Origin: an uncultured Alphaproteobacteria bacterium
GTDB lineage: Bacteria; Pseudomonadota; Alphaproteobacteria; Micavibrionales; Micavibrionaceae
DNA length: 64,000 nt
NCBI GenBank assembly: GCA_937931645.1
Contig: CALHAR010000004.1
Location: 1-64,000, forward strand
Direction: 5' to 3'
Made by a program: the position numbers and the translations under genes. The first letter of the stretch is position 1. Each line of letters begins with the position of its first letter. Shown piece after piece: positions 29,052-38,040 of this stretch. Below the pieces are notes generated by a model. The model was not told where the DNA came from. It saw nothing but the letters and a program-made list of their open reading frames with translations, and did no database searches.

Positions 29052-29696
29052 CTAGAAAACAGATTTTAGATCCTGAGCCGGTAACGCTGTATATCCGATA
29101 TAAAAGCCAACTAGAATGAGGACAATACAGGAAAAATAGCGAAGTCCTGAAAACAGTTCTTTTGTCATTTTATGGCGACACCACAAGATAGGGAGCGAAT
29201 AACAAATAGAAACGGTAAACTCAACAATAATGACAACCAAAGATACCGTAAAAATATCTGACGTCGTAATATTTTTGACATCTAGGATTGTTGGCAAAAC
29301 TCCGGCATAAAACACAATAGTAAGGGGGTTTGAAAGAGTTAAAAAAATAGAAGCCATTAAATTATCTGAAAATGTAACAACTTTCTCACCATCAAATGAA
29401 AGGGTATCCTGCTCTTCTTGAATGCCTTTTATACCAAGCCATATCAGGTAAACCGCTGAAAAAGATTTAATAACAATAGAAATGAAAACTATATCTAAAT
29501 GTGTTGTGAATTTATAACCAAAAACAACCATTAGAAAAAAAATAATACTAACAATAGAGAAACCTGCAGCAAACGCTAAGCAAGCCCCCATTCCTTGAGC
29601 CAATGTCCGTGACATCACCATCATCATACCTGCGCCAGGTTTAATGGCTAACCCCATAACAGCCACTGCCAAAACTAAAATCGACTCTAATGTCAT
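29052..29696 (-). CDS. LysE/RhtB-family exporter 2
   Basis: A 214-residue paralogue of its two neighbours, with the loop reading KPGAGMMMVMSRTLAQGM (Ala in place of the second Pro of KPGPG) and TLSNPLTIVFYAGVLPTI in the second half. About six membrane segments. Its C-terminus (LPAQDLKSVF) lacks the near-identical ending shared by paralogues 1 and 3. It sits 30 bp upstream of exporter 1 and is probably co-transcribed with it. Substrate is unknown. Confidence 0.87.
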   Translation of the reverse strand: MTLESILVLAVAVMGLAIKPGAGMMMVMSRTLAQGMGACLAFAAGFSIVSIIFFLMVVFGYKFTTHLDIVFISIVIKSFSAVYLIWLGIKGIQEEQDTLSFDGEKVVTFSDNLMASIFLTLSNPLTIVFYAGVLPTILDVKNITTSDIFTVSLVVIIVEFTVSICYSLPILWCRHKMTKELFSGLRYFSCIVLILVGFYIGYTALPAQDLKSVF

Positions 29697-29737
29697 ACCC
29701 TATCCTTTTACCGGTTTACTCCTATCACGTGCGGCTA

Positions 29738-29801
29738 TTGACGCGCTCTATGCGTTAAAAAACAGCTAAAATATCCTCCGCCACCAACGCGGTATAGCCA
29801 A
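29738..29801. repeat. Duplicated mutS 3' end / lysE 3' end, copy 2 (64 bp)
   Basis: Same sequence as 28333-28408 minus 12 bp. On the plus strand it still reads as a mutS C-terminal remnant (IDALYALKNS, stop) though no mutS gene precedes it; on the minus strand it is the 3' end of exporter 3. Confidence 0.9.
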
Positions 29802-30396
29802 GATATAAACCAATTGCGACAATAACTATTGATGAAAATATTCTAAGTTTCTTTAAAAACCCAACGCTGACTTTTTTACCAAATACCGCAAATGGTATGC
29901 AGTAGAGAACAGGAATAATAAACTCAATAGTTAAAACAACAAAAGAAATAAGCACCATATCATTCAATGTTATTGAACCAACATCTATAATAGTAGGCAA
30001 AATCCCTGCATAAAAAACAATAACTAAAGGGTTGGCCGCTGTAACAGCCAGTGCAGATGAAAACGTATCAAAGAAACTATGCCCCTCGATATCATCAACA
30101 TTATAAGTGAGATGAACTTCTTTTAACCCTTTAAACCCTACCCACATTAGATAAACGGCCGCCAAAGATTTTGTTAGAATCGTGAGAAAAACCATATCCA
30201 ACCCTGGGGCATTAAAGCTAGCAAAGACGCATAATAGGTAAAAAAACGTAACGATCAAATAACCAAGCATGAAACTATAGCAAGCCTTCATACCCTGAGA
30301 AGCCGTACGTGACATAAGCATCATCATGCCTGGACCAGGTTTAATTTCTAAAATGGCAACAGCTAGTGCCAAAACTAAAATTGACTCTAATGTCAT
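29755..30396 (-). CDS. LysE/RhtB-family exporter 3
   Basis: A 213-residue member with the canonical KPGPGMMMLMSRTASQG loop and AANPLVIVFYAGILPTI. About six membrane segments. It is the first of the three tandem exporters after nhaD on this strand, with a 34-bp gap to nhaD. It resembles exporter 2 most in its N-terminal half but shares its last 16 codons exactly with exporter 1, showing recombination within the array. Substrate is unknown. Confidence 0.87.
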   Translation of the reverse strand: MTLESILVLALAVAILEIKPGPGMMMLMSRTASQGMKACYSFMLGYLIVTFFYLLCVFASFNAPGLDMVFLTILTKSLAAVYLMWVGFKGLKEVHLTYNVDDIEGHSFFDTFSSALAVTAANPLVIVFYAGILPTIIDVGSITLNDMVLISFVVLTIEFIIPVLYCIPFAVFGKKVSVGFLKKLRIFSSIVIVAIGLYLGYTALVAEDILAVF

Positions 30397-30430
30397 GATA
30401 TCCCTTACGTATTAGCCATTAAGGTATGTA

Positions 30431-31855
30431 TTATTCCACCCCAACCAAACCGCCATTGACGTAGAAATGTACAATAATACCGGCGGCATACCCTAAAACA
30501 ATAATAGGTGTCCATTTTAAATGTCCAAAGAAAGTGTAGTTTCCTTTAGCAACCCCCATCAGCGCAACACCGGCCGCAGACCCCACAGACAGCATTGATC
30601 CACCAATACCACAAGTCAACGTCACAAGAAGCCACTGAAACTGATCAAGATCTGGGTTCATACTCAATATCGCAAACATCACAGGAATATTGTCAATAAT
30701 TGCCGAAGCAACCCCCATTCCAATATTGGTGATAGACGCGCCATAACCATCATACATAGTCGTTGAAACCAGCTCTAAATATCCTAAGAACGTTAAACCA
30801 CCAACAGAGAAAATAACGCCGAAGAAAAACAACAATGTATCCCACTCCGCATTGGCAACCTGCTCTAAAATATCAAAAGCTTCATCTCCTTTATCACTGG
30901 TGATACGCAGCCCCCATGCGGTAATCATAAGCAAGCTCATACCTGTCATCATTCCAAGAAAAGGAGGAAGCCCTAACATTTGCTCAAAACCAATCGCCAT
31001 GGAAATAGTACAAATCCCAAGGAAAATAATTGTTTTCGCACCACGCTTCATCTTAATGTCCTCGGTCATTGGGGCGGGCTTATCTTTATTTACAAATAAA
31101 CTCATAATAGCCGCAGGAACTAAAAACGCCGCAAGAGAAGGTAAGAATAAAGGAAAGAAATTAAAAAATTCAACATGCCCTGCTTGCCAAACCATCAAAG
31201 TTGTAATATCTCCAAATGGCGAGAACGCACCGCCTGCATTGGCCGCGTTCACAATGTTAATACAGGCTATAAGAATAAATTTCTTATCATTGGCACCAAC
31301 GGCCATTATAACCGCGCCCATAACTAAAGCCGTTGTTAAATTATCAGCAATAGGCGAAAGGAAAAATGAGAAAACACCCGTAACCCAAAAAAGTTGACGC
31401 ATGTTAAACCCTGCGGCGACCAACTTACCGCGTAACGTCGCAAAAACTTGTCTTTCTTCAAGGGCCGCAATATATGTCATCGCCGCCAATAAAAATAACA
31501 ACAATGACGCATATTCATCTAAACCGTGAAATATCGCTGCGCGCAAACCATGGTGATCTACCCCATAATCAGGCGCTATAATCGCAATAAAAACCCAAAT
31601 TAATCCAGCGCCCAACATAACTGGCTTTGACTTACGAAGATGCGTTTGTTCTTCAAACAAAACGGCTAAATAAGATAAGAAAAATACAATTAAAGCCGCG
31701 ATTGCCCACGGATTAGAAATCATGCTTTCGCGCTCAACGGCTTCACCACCGCCCGTTGCCGCAAGGGCTGGGATAGTGAAGACTGCCAATACAGCCAGAA
31801 ATGGAAAAATTGAACGTTTAATAAAATCGCTATATGAAGGGAGACGAAAAGTCAT
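30431..31855 (-). CDS. nhaD: NhaD-type Na+/H+ antiporter
   Basis: A 474-residue ion transporter with about 12 membrane segments. Typical segments are FFLSPIADNLTTALVMGAVI, NAANAGGAFSPFGDITTLMV and IDNIPVMFAILSM, where the two NLTTAL/DNIP half-sites recall the arsenite/antiporter superfamily pattern. It would exchange cytoplasmic Na+ or Li+ for H+ at alkaline pH or in salt. The start lies after a hydrophobic signal-like first segment. It leads the minus-strand run nhaD-lysE3-lysE2-lysE1, though co-regulation is not proven. Confidence 0.92.
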   Translation of the reverse strand: MTFRLPSYSDFIKRSIFPFLAVLAVFTIPALAATGGGEAVERESMISNPWAIAALIVFFLSYLAVLFEEQTHLRKSKPVMLGAGLIWVFIAIIAPDYGVDHHGLRAAIFHGLDEYASLLLFLLAAMTYIAALEERQVFATLRGKLVAAGFNMRQLFWVTGVFSFFLSPIADNLTTALVMGAVIMAVGANDKKFILIACINIVNAANAGGAFSPFGDITTLMVWQAGHVEFFNFFPLFLPSLAAFLVPAAIMSLFVNKDKPAPMTEDIKMKRGAKTIIFLGICTISMAIGFEQMLGLPPFLGMMTGMSLLMITAWGLRITSDKGDEAFDILEQVANAEWDTLLFFFGVIFSVGGLTFLGYLELVSTTMYDGYGASITNIGMGVASAIIDNIPVMFAILSMNPDLDQFQWLLVTLTCGIGGSMLSVGSAAGVALMGVAKGNYTFFGHLKWTPIIVLGYAAGIIVHFYVNGGLVGVE

Positions 31856-31962
31856 GGAAATATCCTGATATTTAAGGGTTAAGGCTTATGAAACAAGCAT
31901 AGTGATTCTCTCATATTCACTCTTATTGTCAACCACATAAGAATCTGTCTACTATCCCACCC

Positions 31963-32502
31963 ATGAACAAGCACATACTTACCATAGCCACAGCTACAAT
32001 ATTAACCCTAACTGCCTGCGGTAATGGAACATATAATAAGAGCGGCCTTACCCCCCTGCCCGACACAATAGACCTCAAAGATGAAAAATTAGTAGAGGCC
32101 GTGACCAACTACGTTCAAGAACAGGGCGCACCGCCAAACTCTGTCTATGATTTTGTCCGTGTTGACCTCAATAATGATGGAAATCGCGACGGCATCGTGC
32201 TGTTTAAACTCCCCCACAGCTATTGGTGCGGGTGGGGCGGATGCGGCATGCTGGTTTTAAAAGCAGGGCAAGAAAGCTTTGCTACCCTTTCCACCATCAG
32301 CAATGTTCGCGGCCCTATATATGTCAGTGACGAAACCAATCAAGGCTGGCGTGATATTATTATCCGAATTTCAGGGGAAAGAGTAAAAGATAAGAATGTT
32401 ATTCTAAAACATAATGGAACAGGTTACCCAGAAACCCCTCTCTTAGCACCGACGCTAGAGATACCGCTTTCAGTCCTCAATACAAAAGAGTTTTTTAGAT
32501 AA
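31963..32502 (+). CDS. Predicted lipoprotein with an EF-hand-like loop
   Basis: A 179-residue protein with a type II signal (lipobox LTAC, Cys19). The mature region holds VDLNNDGNRDGIVLF, a calcium-loop pattern like those of EF-hand/VCBS-type repeats, followed by a Trp/Cys/Gly cluster SYWCGWGGCGML. I do not recognise the family further. It is transcribed alone and converges on the TerB-like gene 2 bp away. Confidence 0.75.
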   Translation: MNKHILTIATATILTLTACGNGTYNKSGLTPLPDTIDLKDEKLVEAVTNYVQEQGAPPNSVYDFVRVDLNNDGNRDGIVLFKLPHSYWCGWGGCGMLVLKAGQESFATLSTISNVRGPIYVSDETNQGWRDIIIRISGERVKDKNVILKHNGTGYPETPLLAPTLEIPLSVLNTKEFFR

Positions 32503-32504
32503 GC

Positions 32505-32969
32505 TTATGCTGTTGCTGCTTGCCGTTTATTTAAGAAACCAAATAATTTCTTACTGCGCTCGGTCTTAAACTGCCATTGATTGTCACAAAGCTCAATCTC
32601 ATTGGTAAGCTCTCGGCTATCTTCTAATGCTTCTTGATTCTCTGAAAGCAAACTTTGTTTTGCTAAACGACCAATAATCAACTCTTCCTGCGCATCATAA
32701 TCACCATCACACCAACTGAGCGCACGTGCCAAAGCAAAAAAATCTCTCTTATCTTCTGCTTCTTCTATGCAGGCAAACATCTGGTAAATATCTTTTGGTT
32801 CGCGTAAATCTTCACCAATAATGTCCAACTGCCCTTGTGAAAAATTTAGATGCTTAATGTAGTCATTAATAAACGATAATTCATGCGGGGTCACAACACC
32901 ATCAGCATGCGCAATACCAACGACACACCGCCACATATAAAAACGGCTTTCACTTATTGCTTCTGTCAT
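32505..32969 (-). CDS. TerB-like (tellurite-resistance-type) helical protein
   Basis: A 154-residue all-helical soluble protein. Its pattern VVGIAHADGVVTPHELSFIN, followed later by ALSWCDGDYDAQEELIIGRL, is that of the TerB fold, with two helix pairs each carrying an acidic DG motif for metal binding. TerB-like proteins occur as stand-alone domains of unknown role; no other ter gene lies nearby, so tellurite resistance should not be inferred. The last residues are basic. Confidence 0.75.
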   Translation of the reverse strand: MTEAISESRFYMWRCVVGIAHADGVVTPHELSFINDYIKHLNFSQGQLDIIGEDLREPKDIYQMFACIEEAEDKRDFFALARALSWCDGDYDAQEELIIGRLAKQSLLSENQEALEDSRELTNEIELCDNQWQFKTERSKKLFGFLNKRQAATA

Positions 32970-33114
32970 GACATAGTCCCTTGTTTTAATTTAAGTTTTT
33001 TGTAAATTGCCCTACCCTATATAATACCATCCTAAACGTTAACATTTTCTAAAACTCTCGACTAGAACTCCCTTATTGCACAATTTAGCTCTATCCCTTA
33101 AAAACAACCCCATC

Positions 33115-34515
33115 ATGACAAAGAAAAACGATATATCTCCTATTCACATCATTGGCGGCGGTCTTGCTGGATCAGAAGCCGCATGGCAAGCCGCACAAAT
33201 GGGCGTACCCATCATCATCCACGAAATGCGCCCAACCCGTAAGACAGAAGCACACCAGACCGATGGGCTGGCAGAACTTGTCTGTTCCAACTCTTTCCGC
33301 TCTGATGATAAAGAAAATAACGCCGTTGGCGTCCTTCATGAAGAAATGCGCATTTGTGGGTCACTTATCATGCAACAGGCCGATAAAGCCGCTGTCCCCG
33401 CTGGTGGCGCATTAGCAGTTGATAGAGACATCTTTTCGCAAGGCATCACCGCCGCATTAGAAAGTCACCCTCTTATCACAATTGAACGAAGCGAAGTGGC
33501 AGGTCTACCTCCTGCAGAATGGGACAATGTTATTATTGCCACTGGCCCTCTTACCTCGCCTGGACTTGCAAAAGCGGTTCAGGACGTTGGCGGTGAAGAT
33601 CAGCTTGCCTTCTTCGATGCTATCGCCCCCATCATCTATAAAGACAGTATTAATTTCGATACAGCATGGTTTCAGAGCCGATATGACAAAGAAGGGCCCG
33701 CCGGAACAGGGTCTGATTATATCAACTGTCCTATGAACGAAGATCAATATGTTGCTTTTATTACAGCATTAATTAATTCAGAAAAAACCGAATTTAAAGA
33801 ATGGGAAAAAAACACGCCTTATTTTGAAGGTTGCATGCCGATTGAGGTTATGGCCTCGCGCGGGCTAGATACGCTACGCTATGGTCCAATGAAACCTGTT
33901 GGTTTAACAGACCCTAATACGGGAAAACGCGCCCACGCCGTGGTGCAATTGCGCCAAGACAACGCACTTGGTACGTTATACAACATGGTCGGCTTCCAAA
34001 CTAAAATGAAGTATGGCGCACAGGTCGAAGTCTTTAAAACAATCCCGGGTTTAGAAAATGCGGAGTTCGCCCGCCTTGGCGGTATCCATCGTAATACTTT
34101 TATTAACTCCCCTAAATTACTAAACCAAACCCTACAAATGAAAGCCATGCCGCGCTTAAGATTCGCAGGACAAATTACAGGCTGTGAAGGTTATGTTGAA
34201 AGTGCTTCGGTTGGTCTAATGACTGGGCGCTTTGCCGCGTTAGAACGTTTGGGCTTAACGCCAGAACTTCCCGATAGCACCAGCGCCATGGGCGCGCTTC
34301 TTCACCATATTACAGGTGGCGGAAATGCCGATACATTTCAACCGATGAATATAAACTTCGGATTATTTCCTGAGTACCAACTATCAGACGAAGAGAGAAA
34401 AGGCTTAAAAGGAAAAGAACGTGGCCGCGCCCGTAAACAAGCCATGGCCAAGCGTGCTTTGAACAGCGCCACCCAATGGAACCAATCTTTTATTGATAAG
34501 AAAAAGGCGGCTTAA
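33115..34515 (+). CDS. trmFO: Folate- and FAD-dependent tRNA (uracil-54-C5)-methyltransferase TrmFO
   Basis: Makes T54 in the T-loop of tRNAs from methylenetetrahydrofolate. The 466-residue flavoprotein starts [20 protein letters not shown] (FAD dinucleotide motif), has the catalytic Cys in [14 protein letters not shown], then [11 protein letters not shown], and [20 protein letters not shown] near the end. The ATG at 33115 follows an in-frame TTG at 33076 that would add 13 residues without support. The C-terminus is Lys/Arg-rich. Its presence means T54 is probably made by TrmFO rather than TrmA. Confidence 0.95.
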   Translation: MTKKNDISPIHIIGGGLAGSEAAWQAAQMGVPIIIHEMRPTRKTEAHQTDGLAELVCSNSFRSDDKENNAVGVLHEEMRICGSLIMQQADKAAVPAGGALAVDRDIFSQGITAALESHPLITIERSEVAGLPPAEWDNVIIATGPLTSPGLAKAVQDVGGEDQLAFFDAIAPIIYKDSINFDTAWFQSRYDKEGPAGTGSDYINCPMNEDQYVAFITALINSEKTEFKEWEKNTPYFEGCMPIEVMASRGLDTLRYGPMKPVGLTDPNTGKRAHAVVQLRQDNALGTLYNMVGFQTKMKYGAQVEVFKTIPGLENAEFARLGGIHRNTFINSPKLLNQTLQMKAMPRLRFAGQITGCEGYVESASVGLMTGRFAALERLGLTPELPDSTSAMGALLHHITGGGNADTFQPMNINFGLFPEYQLSDEERKGLKGKERGRARKQAMAKRALNSATQWNQSFIDKKKAA

Positions 34516-34588
34516 CATACAAAAGTGATTTATTAACCAAAATCATTTATAATGATAAAAGGATAATAAAATAAGGCTGCACACCTGT

Positions 34589-35329
34589 ATGATTTTATCG
34601 ACAATCGCTCAAATAGCTCAAATTACGGGGACTACAGGACTGTTACTGGCAACGCCAGTTGCCTCGCCTTTTACATGTAGCATCACCCAAGCGCCCATTA
34701 TTAATATCCGCCCCCAAACAAAAGAGGTTTTATACGACGTTGGAAAAACCTCGGCGCAACTTAATCAATTAAAATCAAATACTATTTCACCTTATGGACT
34801 AAACGCCGATCAAACAACAGGTGGCCTGCGGCATGACCAACCAACCATGACAACCACGATGAAATATAATGTTATTCAAGACCCTGTGACACAAACAATA
34901 TGTATGTCTTACAACACCATTAATGTAGATATTCAATTGCAGCCTAAAATCTATATTGCCAAAGAATTTAATAAGGGGCGGTGCGCGCGCGAAGTGATAA
35001 AACATGAAAACAAACATGTTACTGTCGATAGACAAGTTATCAATAAATATTCAAAATTAATGGGAACCGCCATTCAAAAAGCCGTTAATGAAGCGGGAGC
35101 AATAGGCCCCTTCCCCGTATCACGTGCGCCAGAACTTCAAGAAATGATGGCAGGACATATTGAAAATGCCCTATCCTCTATACGCCTGTTAATGACTAAC
35201 GAAATGAACCAACGACAACAACAAGTCGATTCCTTAGAAGAATACGAACAGGTCGGCCAATTTTGTGAAAAGAATGCTCAAAAAGCCTATGACAGTCAGC
35301 AAAAAACCTTAAAAAAACAACGGCGTTAA
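34589..35329 (+). CDS. Predicted secreted protein with an HExxH (zincin-type) motif
   Basis: A 246-residue protein with a hydrophobic N-terminus (about 25 residues) that could be a signal or anchor. In the middle, CAREVIKHENKHVTVDRQVI carries HENKH, a perfect HExxH zinc-binding pattern on a predicted helix, as in DUF922-type and other secreted metallopeptidases. The C-terminal third is Gln/Glu-rich helix. No pro-peptide or third ligand can be fixed by eye. It converges on the small acidic protein gene, overlapping by 4 bp. Peptidase activity is a prediction. Confidence 0.6.
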   Translation: MILSTIAQIAQITGTTGLLLATPVASPFTCSITQAPIINIRPQTKEVLYDVGKTSAQLNQLKSNTISPYGLNADQTTGGLRHDQPTMTTTMKYNVIQDPVTQTICMSYNTINVDIQLQPKIYIAKEFNKGRCAREVIKHENKHVTVDRQVINKYSKLMGTAIQKAVNEAGAIGPFPVSRAPELQEMMAGHIENALSSIRLLMTNEMNQRQQQVDSLEEYEQVGQFCEKNAQKAYDSQQKTLKKQRR

Positions 35330-35547
35330 AAGTATTTAGGTATACAGCCCTCTACAGCCCCTAGAATCATTTCTGCTCTTGAATCATCGGGTTTTGTGGC
35401 AGCTAAATTATTGGCCATCTCCAATGCTTCACCTATAGGTATGGATAACCTATTCTCAGTACCTGTGACTTTTATAACGACATTTCCATCTTTTACACTC
35501 ACAGATTCCCAATTAGGGGTTAATGGCTCTAATGGCTCTAATGGCAT
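35326..35547 (-). CDS. Small acidic protein, paralogue 1 of a pair
   Basis: A 73-residue protein beginning with the repeated tripeptide PLEPLEPLTP, then WESVSVKDGNVVIKV, and a helix with IPIGEALEMANNL. I choose the ATG at 35547 because GAGAG lies 9 bp before it; a TTG at 35565 is in frame. It resembles the next gene upstream (WESV followed by a strand, then a helix with PIxxAxxM). No function is known. Confidence 0.6.
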   Translation of the reverse strand: MPLEPLEPLTPNWESVSVKDGNVVIKVTGTENRLSIPIGEALEMANNLAATKPDDSRAEMILGAVEGCIPKYF

Positions 35548-35682
35548 ATTAGTACTCTCTTTCAATATAAAAACAAGATCAACTTATACATAATACACCA
35601 AAGATAAGCAAGGCTTTATATAGCCAACCATAATCTCAACGCCATAAAGCGCGGTGGCACAGACAAATATGCAACAACCAGC

Positions 35683-36006
35683 TTAAAGTCCTAAAGCATC
35701 TCTAAGCATAGGAATTCTTAAATCTACATGATCACCAGCGCTCTCAGCTCTCTCCAAACTAGCTAACATTGCTTCAGCTTTTGCCACAGGCATAAAAAAA
35801 CTTTCCCCGTCTCTTTTTTCAACTTCAACAGCCGCTGCAAAATCACTACCAAGCACTTCACCAGTTTCCGATAGTTCGGGAAATTCTTCCGGCCCATCAA
35901 TAACAGCTGTCACACTTTCCCACGTCGTACCTATAACTTTAGGAGAGTCATCAGGATTACAAACTCTTTCAGTCCACGACATATCTTGTTCAACACCAAC
36001 ACCCAT
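35683..36006 (-). CDS. Small acidic protein, paralogue 2 of a pair
   Basis: A 107-residue acidic protein with WESVTAVIDGPEEFPELSET, AAVEVEKRDGESFFMPVAKA and a C-terminal helix. The order of WESV, a hydrophobic strand and a MPVAKAEAMLASLERAE helix matches the shorter neighbour, so the two probably arose by duplication. A ribosome-binding site (AAGGG) precedes the ATG. The genes are 135 bp apart. No function is known. Confidence 0.6.
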   Translation of the reverse strand: MGVGVEQDMSWTERVCNPDDSPKVIGTTWESVTAVIDGPEEFPELSETGEVLGSDFAAAVEVEKRDGESFFMPVAKAEAMLASLERAESAGDHVDLRIPMLRDALGL

Positions 36007-36078
36007 ACTATTTACCCTTTATATAAAATTTTATTTCATTATGTATAATAAATTTTATTTGAAAAAGCAAGTCTTTTT

Positions 36079-36882
36079 TTACATACCCAACCAAAGCCGC
36101 AAAGCAAAAAAAGGAGGGGGGCGTAATATCTTGCTATCAAACAGATTATAATCAACGGCTTTTATTTGCGCTTCATACAGGCGCGCCACGAACTCCGTCT
36201 TTTTCAAAAACTTTGAGCATTTCTTAGCGTACTTACCGTTTCGAAATTGTTTTTGTTCTTCTAAAACATCCTTTATGACTTTAGGGAGCATCTCTTTCTC
36301 ATTGAAATCAAATATTTTTTGCGGCGATAGATTATGTTTCGTCAGAATATCTTGCGGCAACATCATTTGTCGCTGTTGAAGCATATAGGGGACGGCGCGT
36401 ATCACTCCAACCAATGCATAATACTTAGAAATGTCCACAAGGTGCGTATCGTTATTATCTTCACCAATAATTTTTAACGCCAATTCAAATAAAGGGGCGG
36501 ATGTATATTCACAATAATTCATTAAACCTTCTAAGGTGGCTGGCGCTACATCTTCTAAATCAAATTCACGCGCATAAATTAACTTATCAAATAGGTCGCG
36601 CGGCAAATCATGCGTTTTAATCGCTTCAGCCAACGGTTGTACCACCTCGTGACGGCGGACTGATTTATCTTCATAAATCTCGGCAATAGCCTCCCGCCAC
36701 CATTGCAGACGTATTAGGCCAATCGTTGTCTCACTTACGACGTCACGGGTTTTAGCAATTTCGTAATTAAACGCAAATAAAGCCCATAGCGCAGGCCGTA
36801 CGGCGCGCGGCGCAAACAGGCTTAATAAAAACCTGTCACTATCTTGTTGACGTACGATATTTCCACAGTAAGTTAGTGTCAT
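36079..36882 (-). CDS. Squalene/phytoene synthase-fold protein, NDUFAF6-like
   Basis: A 267-residue protein of the trans-isoprenyl diphosphate synthase fold. The opening RFLLSLFAPRAVRPALWALF, then AFNYEIAKTRDVVSETTIGL and IRLQWWREAIAEIY, match the NDUFAF6 subfamily better than true phytoene synthases, and the Asp-rich prenyl-diphosphate motif is not intact at the first site. NDUFAF6 helps mitochondrial complex I assembly. In alphaproteobacteria the gene often lies by secF and the Mth938-like gene, as here. The ATG at 36882 is preferred over a TTG at 36900. Confidence 0.8.
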   Translation of the reverse strand: MTLTYCGNIVRQQDSDRFLLSLFAPRAVRPALWALFAFNYEIAKTRDVVSETTIGLIRLQWWREAIAEIYEDKSVRRHEVVQPLAEAIKTHDLPRDLFDKLIYAREFDLEDVAPATLEGLMNYCEYTSAPLFELALKIIGEDNNDTHLVDISKYYALVGVIRAVPYMLQQRQMMLPQDILTKHNLSPQKIFDFNEKEMLPKVIKDVLEEQKQFRNGKYAKKCSKFLKKTEFVARLYEAQIKAVDYNLFDSKILRPPPFFALRLWLGM

Positions 36883-36946
36883 AGTTTGTTTTAACCACAA
36901 ACAAACACGAATTTATATAGACAATTTACTGATAAGGAACACAGCC

Positions 36947-37555
36947 ATGACTTTTGAACTCCCCGACCTTCCCTATGCCTATGATGCGCTGGAGCCTCAT
37001 ATGTCTAAAGAAACTTTCGAGTATCACCACGATAAGCACCACTTGGCCTACATCGCAAAAGCTAATGAGCTCATCCCAGGGTCTGGTCTTGAGGGCATGT
37101 CTTTAGAAGACGCGGTAAAAGCCGCTCACAGCGATCCTGCAAAAGCAAGCCTATTTAATCAACTAGGGCAGCATTACAATCACTCTCTTTTCTGGGAATC
37201 GATGTCACCAAATGGTGGTGGTACAGATATTCCTGCGATATTAAAAGCCAAGATAGATGAAGATTTAGGTGGCTATGACAGCTTCAAAGAACAGTTCATC
37301 GCCGCTGGTATGACACAGTTTGGCTCTGGCTGGTGCTGGCTTGCCCTAAACAACACAACAGGTAAGTTAGAAATCACAAAAACAGCCAACGGCGATACGC
37401 CCTTGGCACACGGCAATACCCCTCTTCTTGTTTGTGATGTATGGGAGCACGCCTATTATATTGATTACCGCAATGCCCGTCCAAAATTCTTAGAAGTGTT
37501 CGTTGATAAGCTTATCAACTGGGAAAATGCTGCGAAGTTGCTTGAAAACGCTTAG
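36947..37555 (+). CDS. sodB: Superoxide dismutase, iron type
   Basis: Converts superoxide to oxygen and peroxide. The 202-residue protein starts with FELPDLPYAYDALEPHMSKE and has the metal ligands His27 (in EYHHDKHH), the His of YNHSLFW, and Asp/His in CDVWEHAYYIDYRN. The Gln of GQHYNHSLFW sits at the position typical of Fe-SOD and the MnSOD-type Gln near ANGDTPL is absent, favouring Fe. A strong ribosome-binding site (AAGGA) and a downstream intrinsic terminator make it a single-gene unit. Confidence 0.95.
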   Translation: MTFELPDLPYAYDALEPHMSKETFEYHHDKHHLAYIAKANELIPGSGLEGMSLEDAVKAAHSDPAKASLFNQLGQHYNHSLFWESMSPNGGGTDIPAILKAKIDEDLGGYDSFKEQFIAAGMTQFGSGWCWLALNNTTGKLEITKTANGDTPLAHGNTPLLVCDVWEHAYYIDYRNARPKFLEVFVDKLINWENAAKLLENA

Positions 37556-37584
37556 CACGTAGAACAATAAATCGTTAAAGAAAG

Positions 37585-37610
37585 AACCGATCATCATGGT
37601 CGGTTTTTTT
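37585..37610 (+). terminator. Intrinsic terminator of sodB
   Basis: AACCGATC (37585-37592) pairs with GGTCGGTT (37598-37605, one G-U), loop ATCAT, and the stem runs into seven T (37604-37610). Confidence 0.9.
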
Positions 37611-37635
37611 ATTACTTATTTTTTGCCTCAACGCC

Positions 37636-38034
37636 TTATTCCATGGCAGTGCTAATAACGGGCATCATAACCGCAACAACCCTACGCCCTTCGGCCATCA
37701 AAACATTATAGGTACGGCACGCCGCGCCTGTGTCCATGACATCAATCGATAACCCAAGTGCGCTTAATTCGCTCCGCAGTTTAGGCGGAACAAAGCCCAT
37801 TGTCGCCCCCGTTCCAAATAAAATAACATCAATTTCACTGGCATGCGCCAATAAAGGCCTAAAGTTTTCAACGGATAGGACATCAATATTTTCGGGCGCA
37901 TCCGCCCACTCACTCGTTTGATTGGGCGCGACGATAACCGCCCCCTTATAAGAAATGCCACTAATCCTAAATAGACCAGCGGCATAACTTTGTATTATTT
38001 GTTGTCCCTCACTGATTAAAGGAGTGACATCCAT
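37636..38034 (-). CDS. Mth938/NDUFAF3-like protein (DUF498)
   Basis: A 132-residue protein of the Mth938 fold: GLFRISGISYKGAVIVAPNQ at the start, FGTGATMGFVPPKLRSEL in the middle and DTGAACRTYNVLMAEGRRVV near the end. The human homologue NDUFAF3 assembles complex I. It lies in the secF neighbourhood, which is the conserved alphaproteobacterial position. A lipoprotein gene intervenes here between it and secF, transcribed in the same direction with a 6-bp gap. Confidence 0.88.
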   Translation of the reverse strand: MDVTPLISEGQQIIQSYAAGLFRISGISYKGAVIVAPNQTSEWADAPENIDVLSVENFRPLLAHASEIDVILFGTGATMGFVPPKLRSELSALGLSIDVMDTGAACRTYNVLMAEGRRVVAVMMPVISTAME

Positions 38035-38040
38035 CAGGGT

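Noticed and set aside
32505..32969. Tellurite-resistance gene
   Set aside because: Only a TerB-like fold is present; no other ter gene is near, so a resistance function is not supported.
36079..36882. Carotenoid or hopanoid phytoene/squalene synthase
   Set aside because: The sequence around AFNYEIAKTRD and SETTIGL fits the NDUFAF6 subfamily, and no other carotenoid or hopanoid gene is adjacent.
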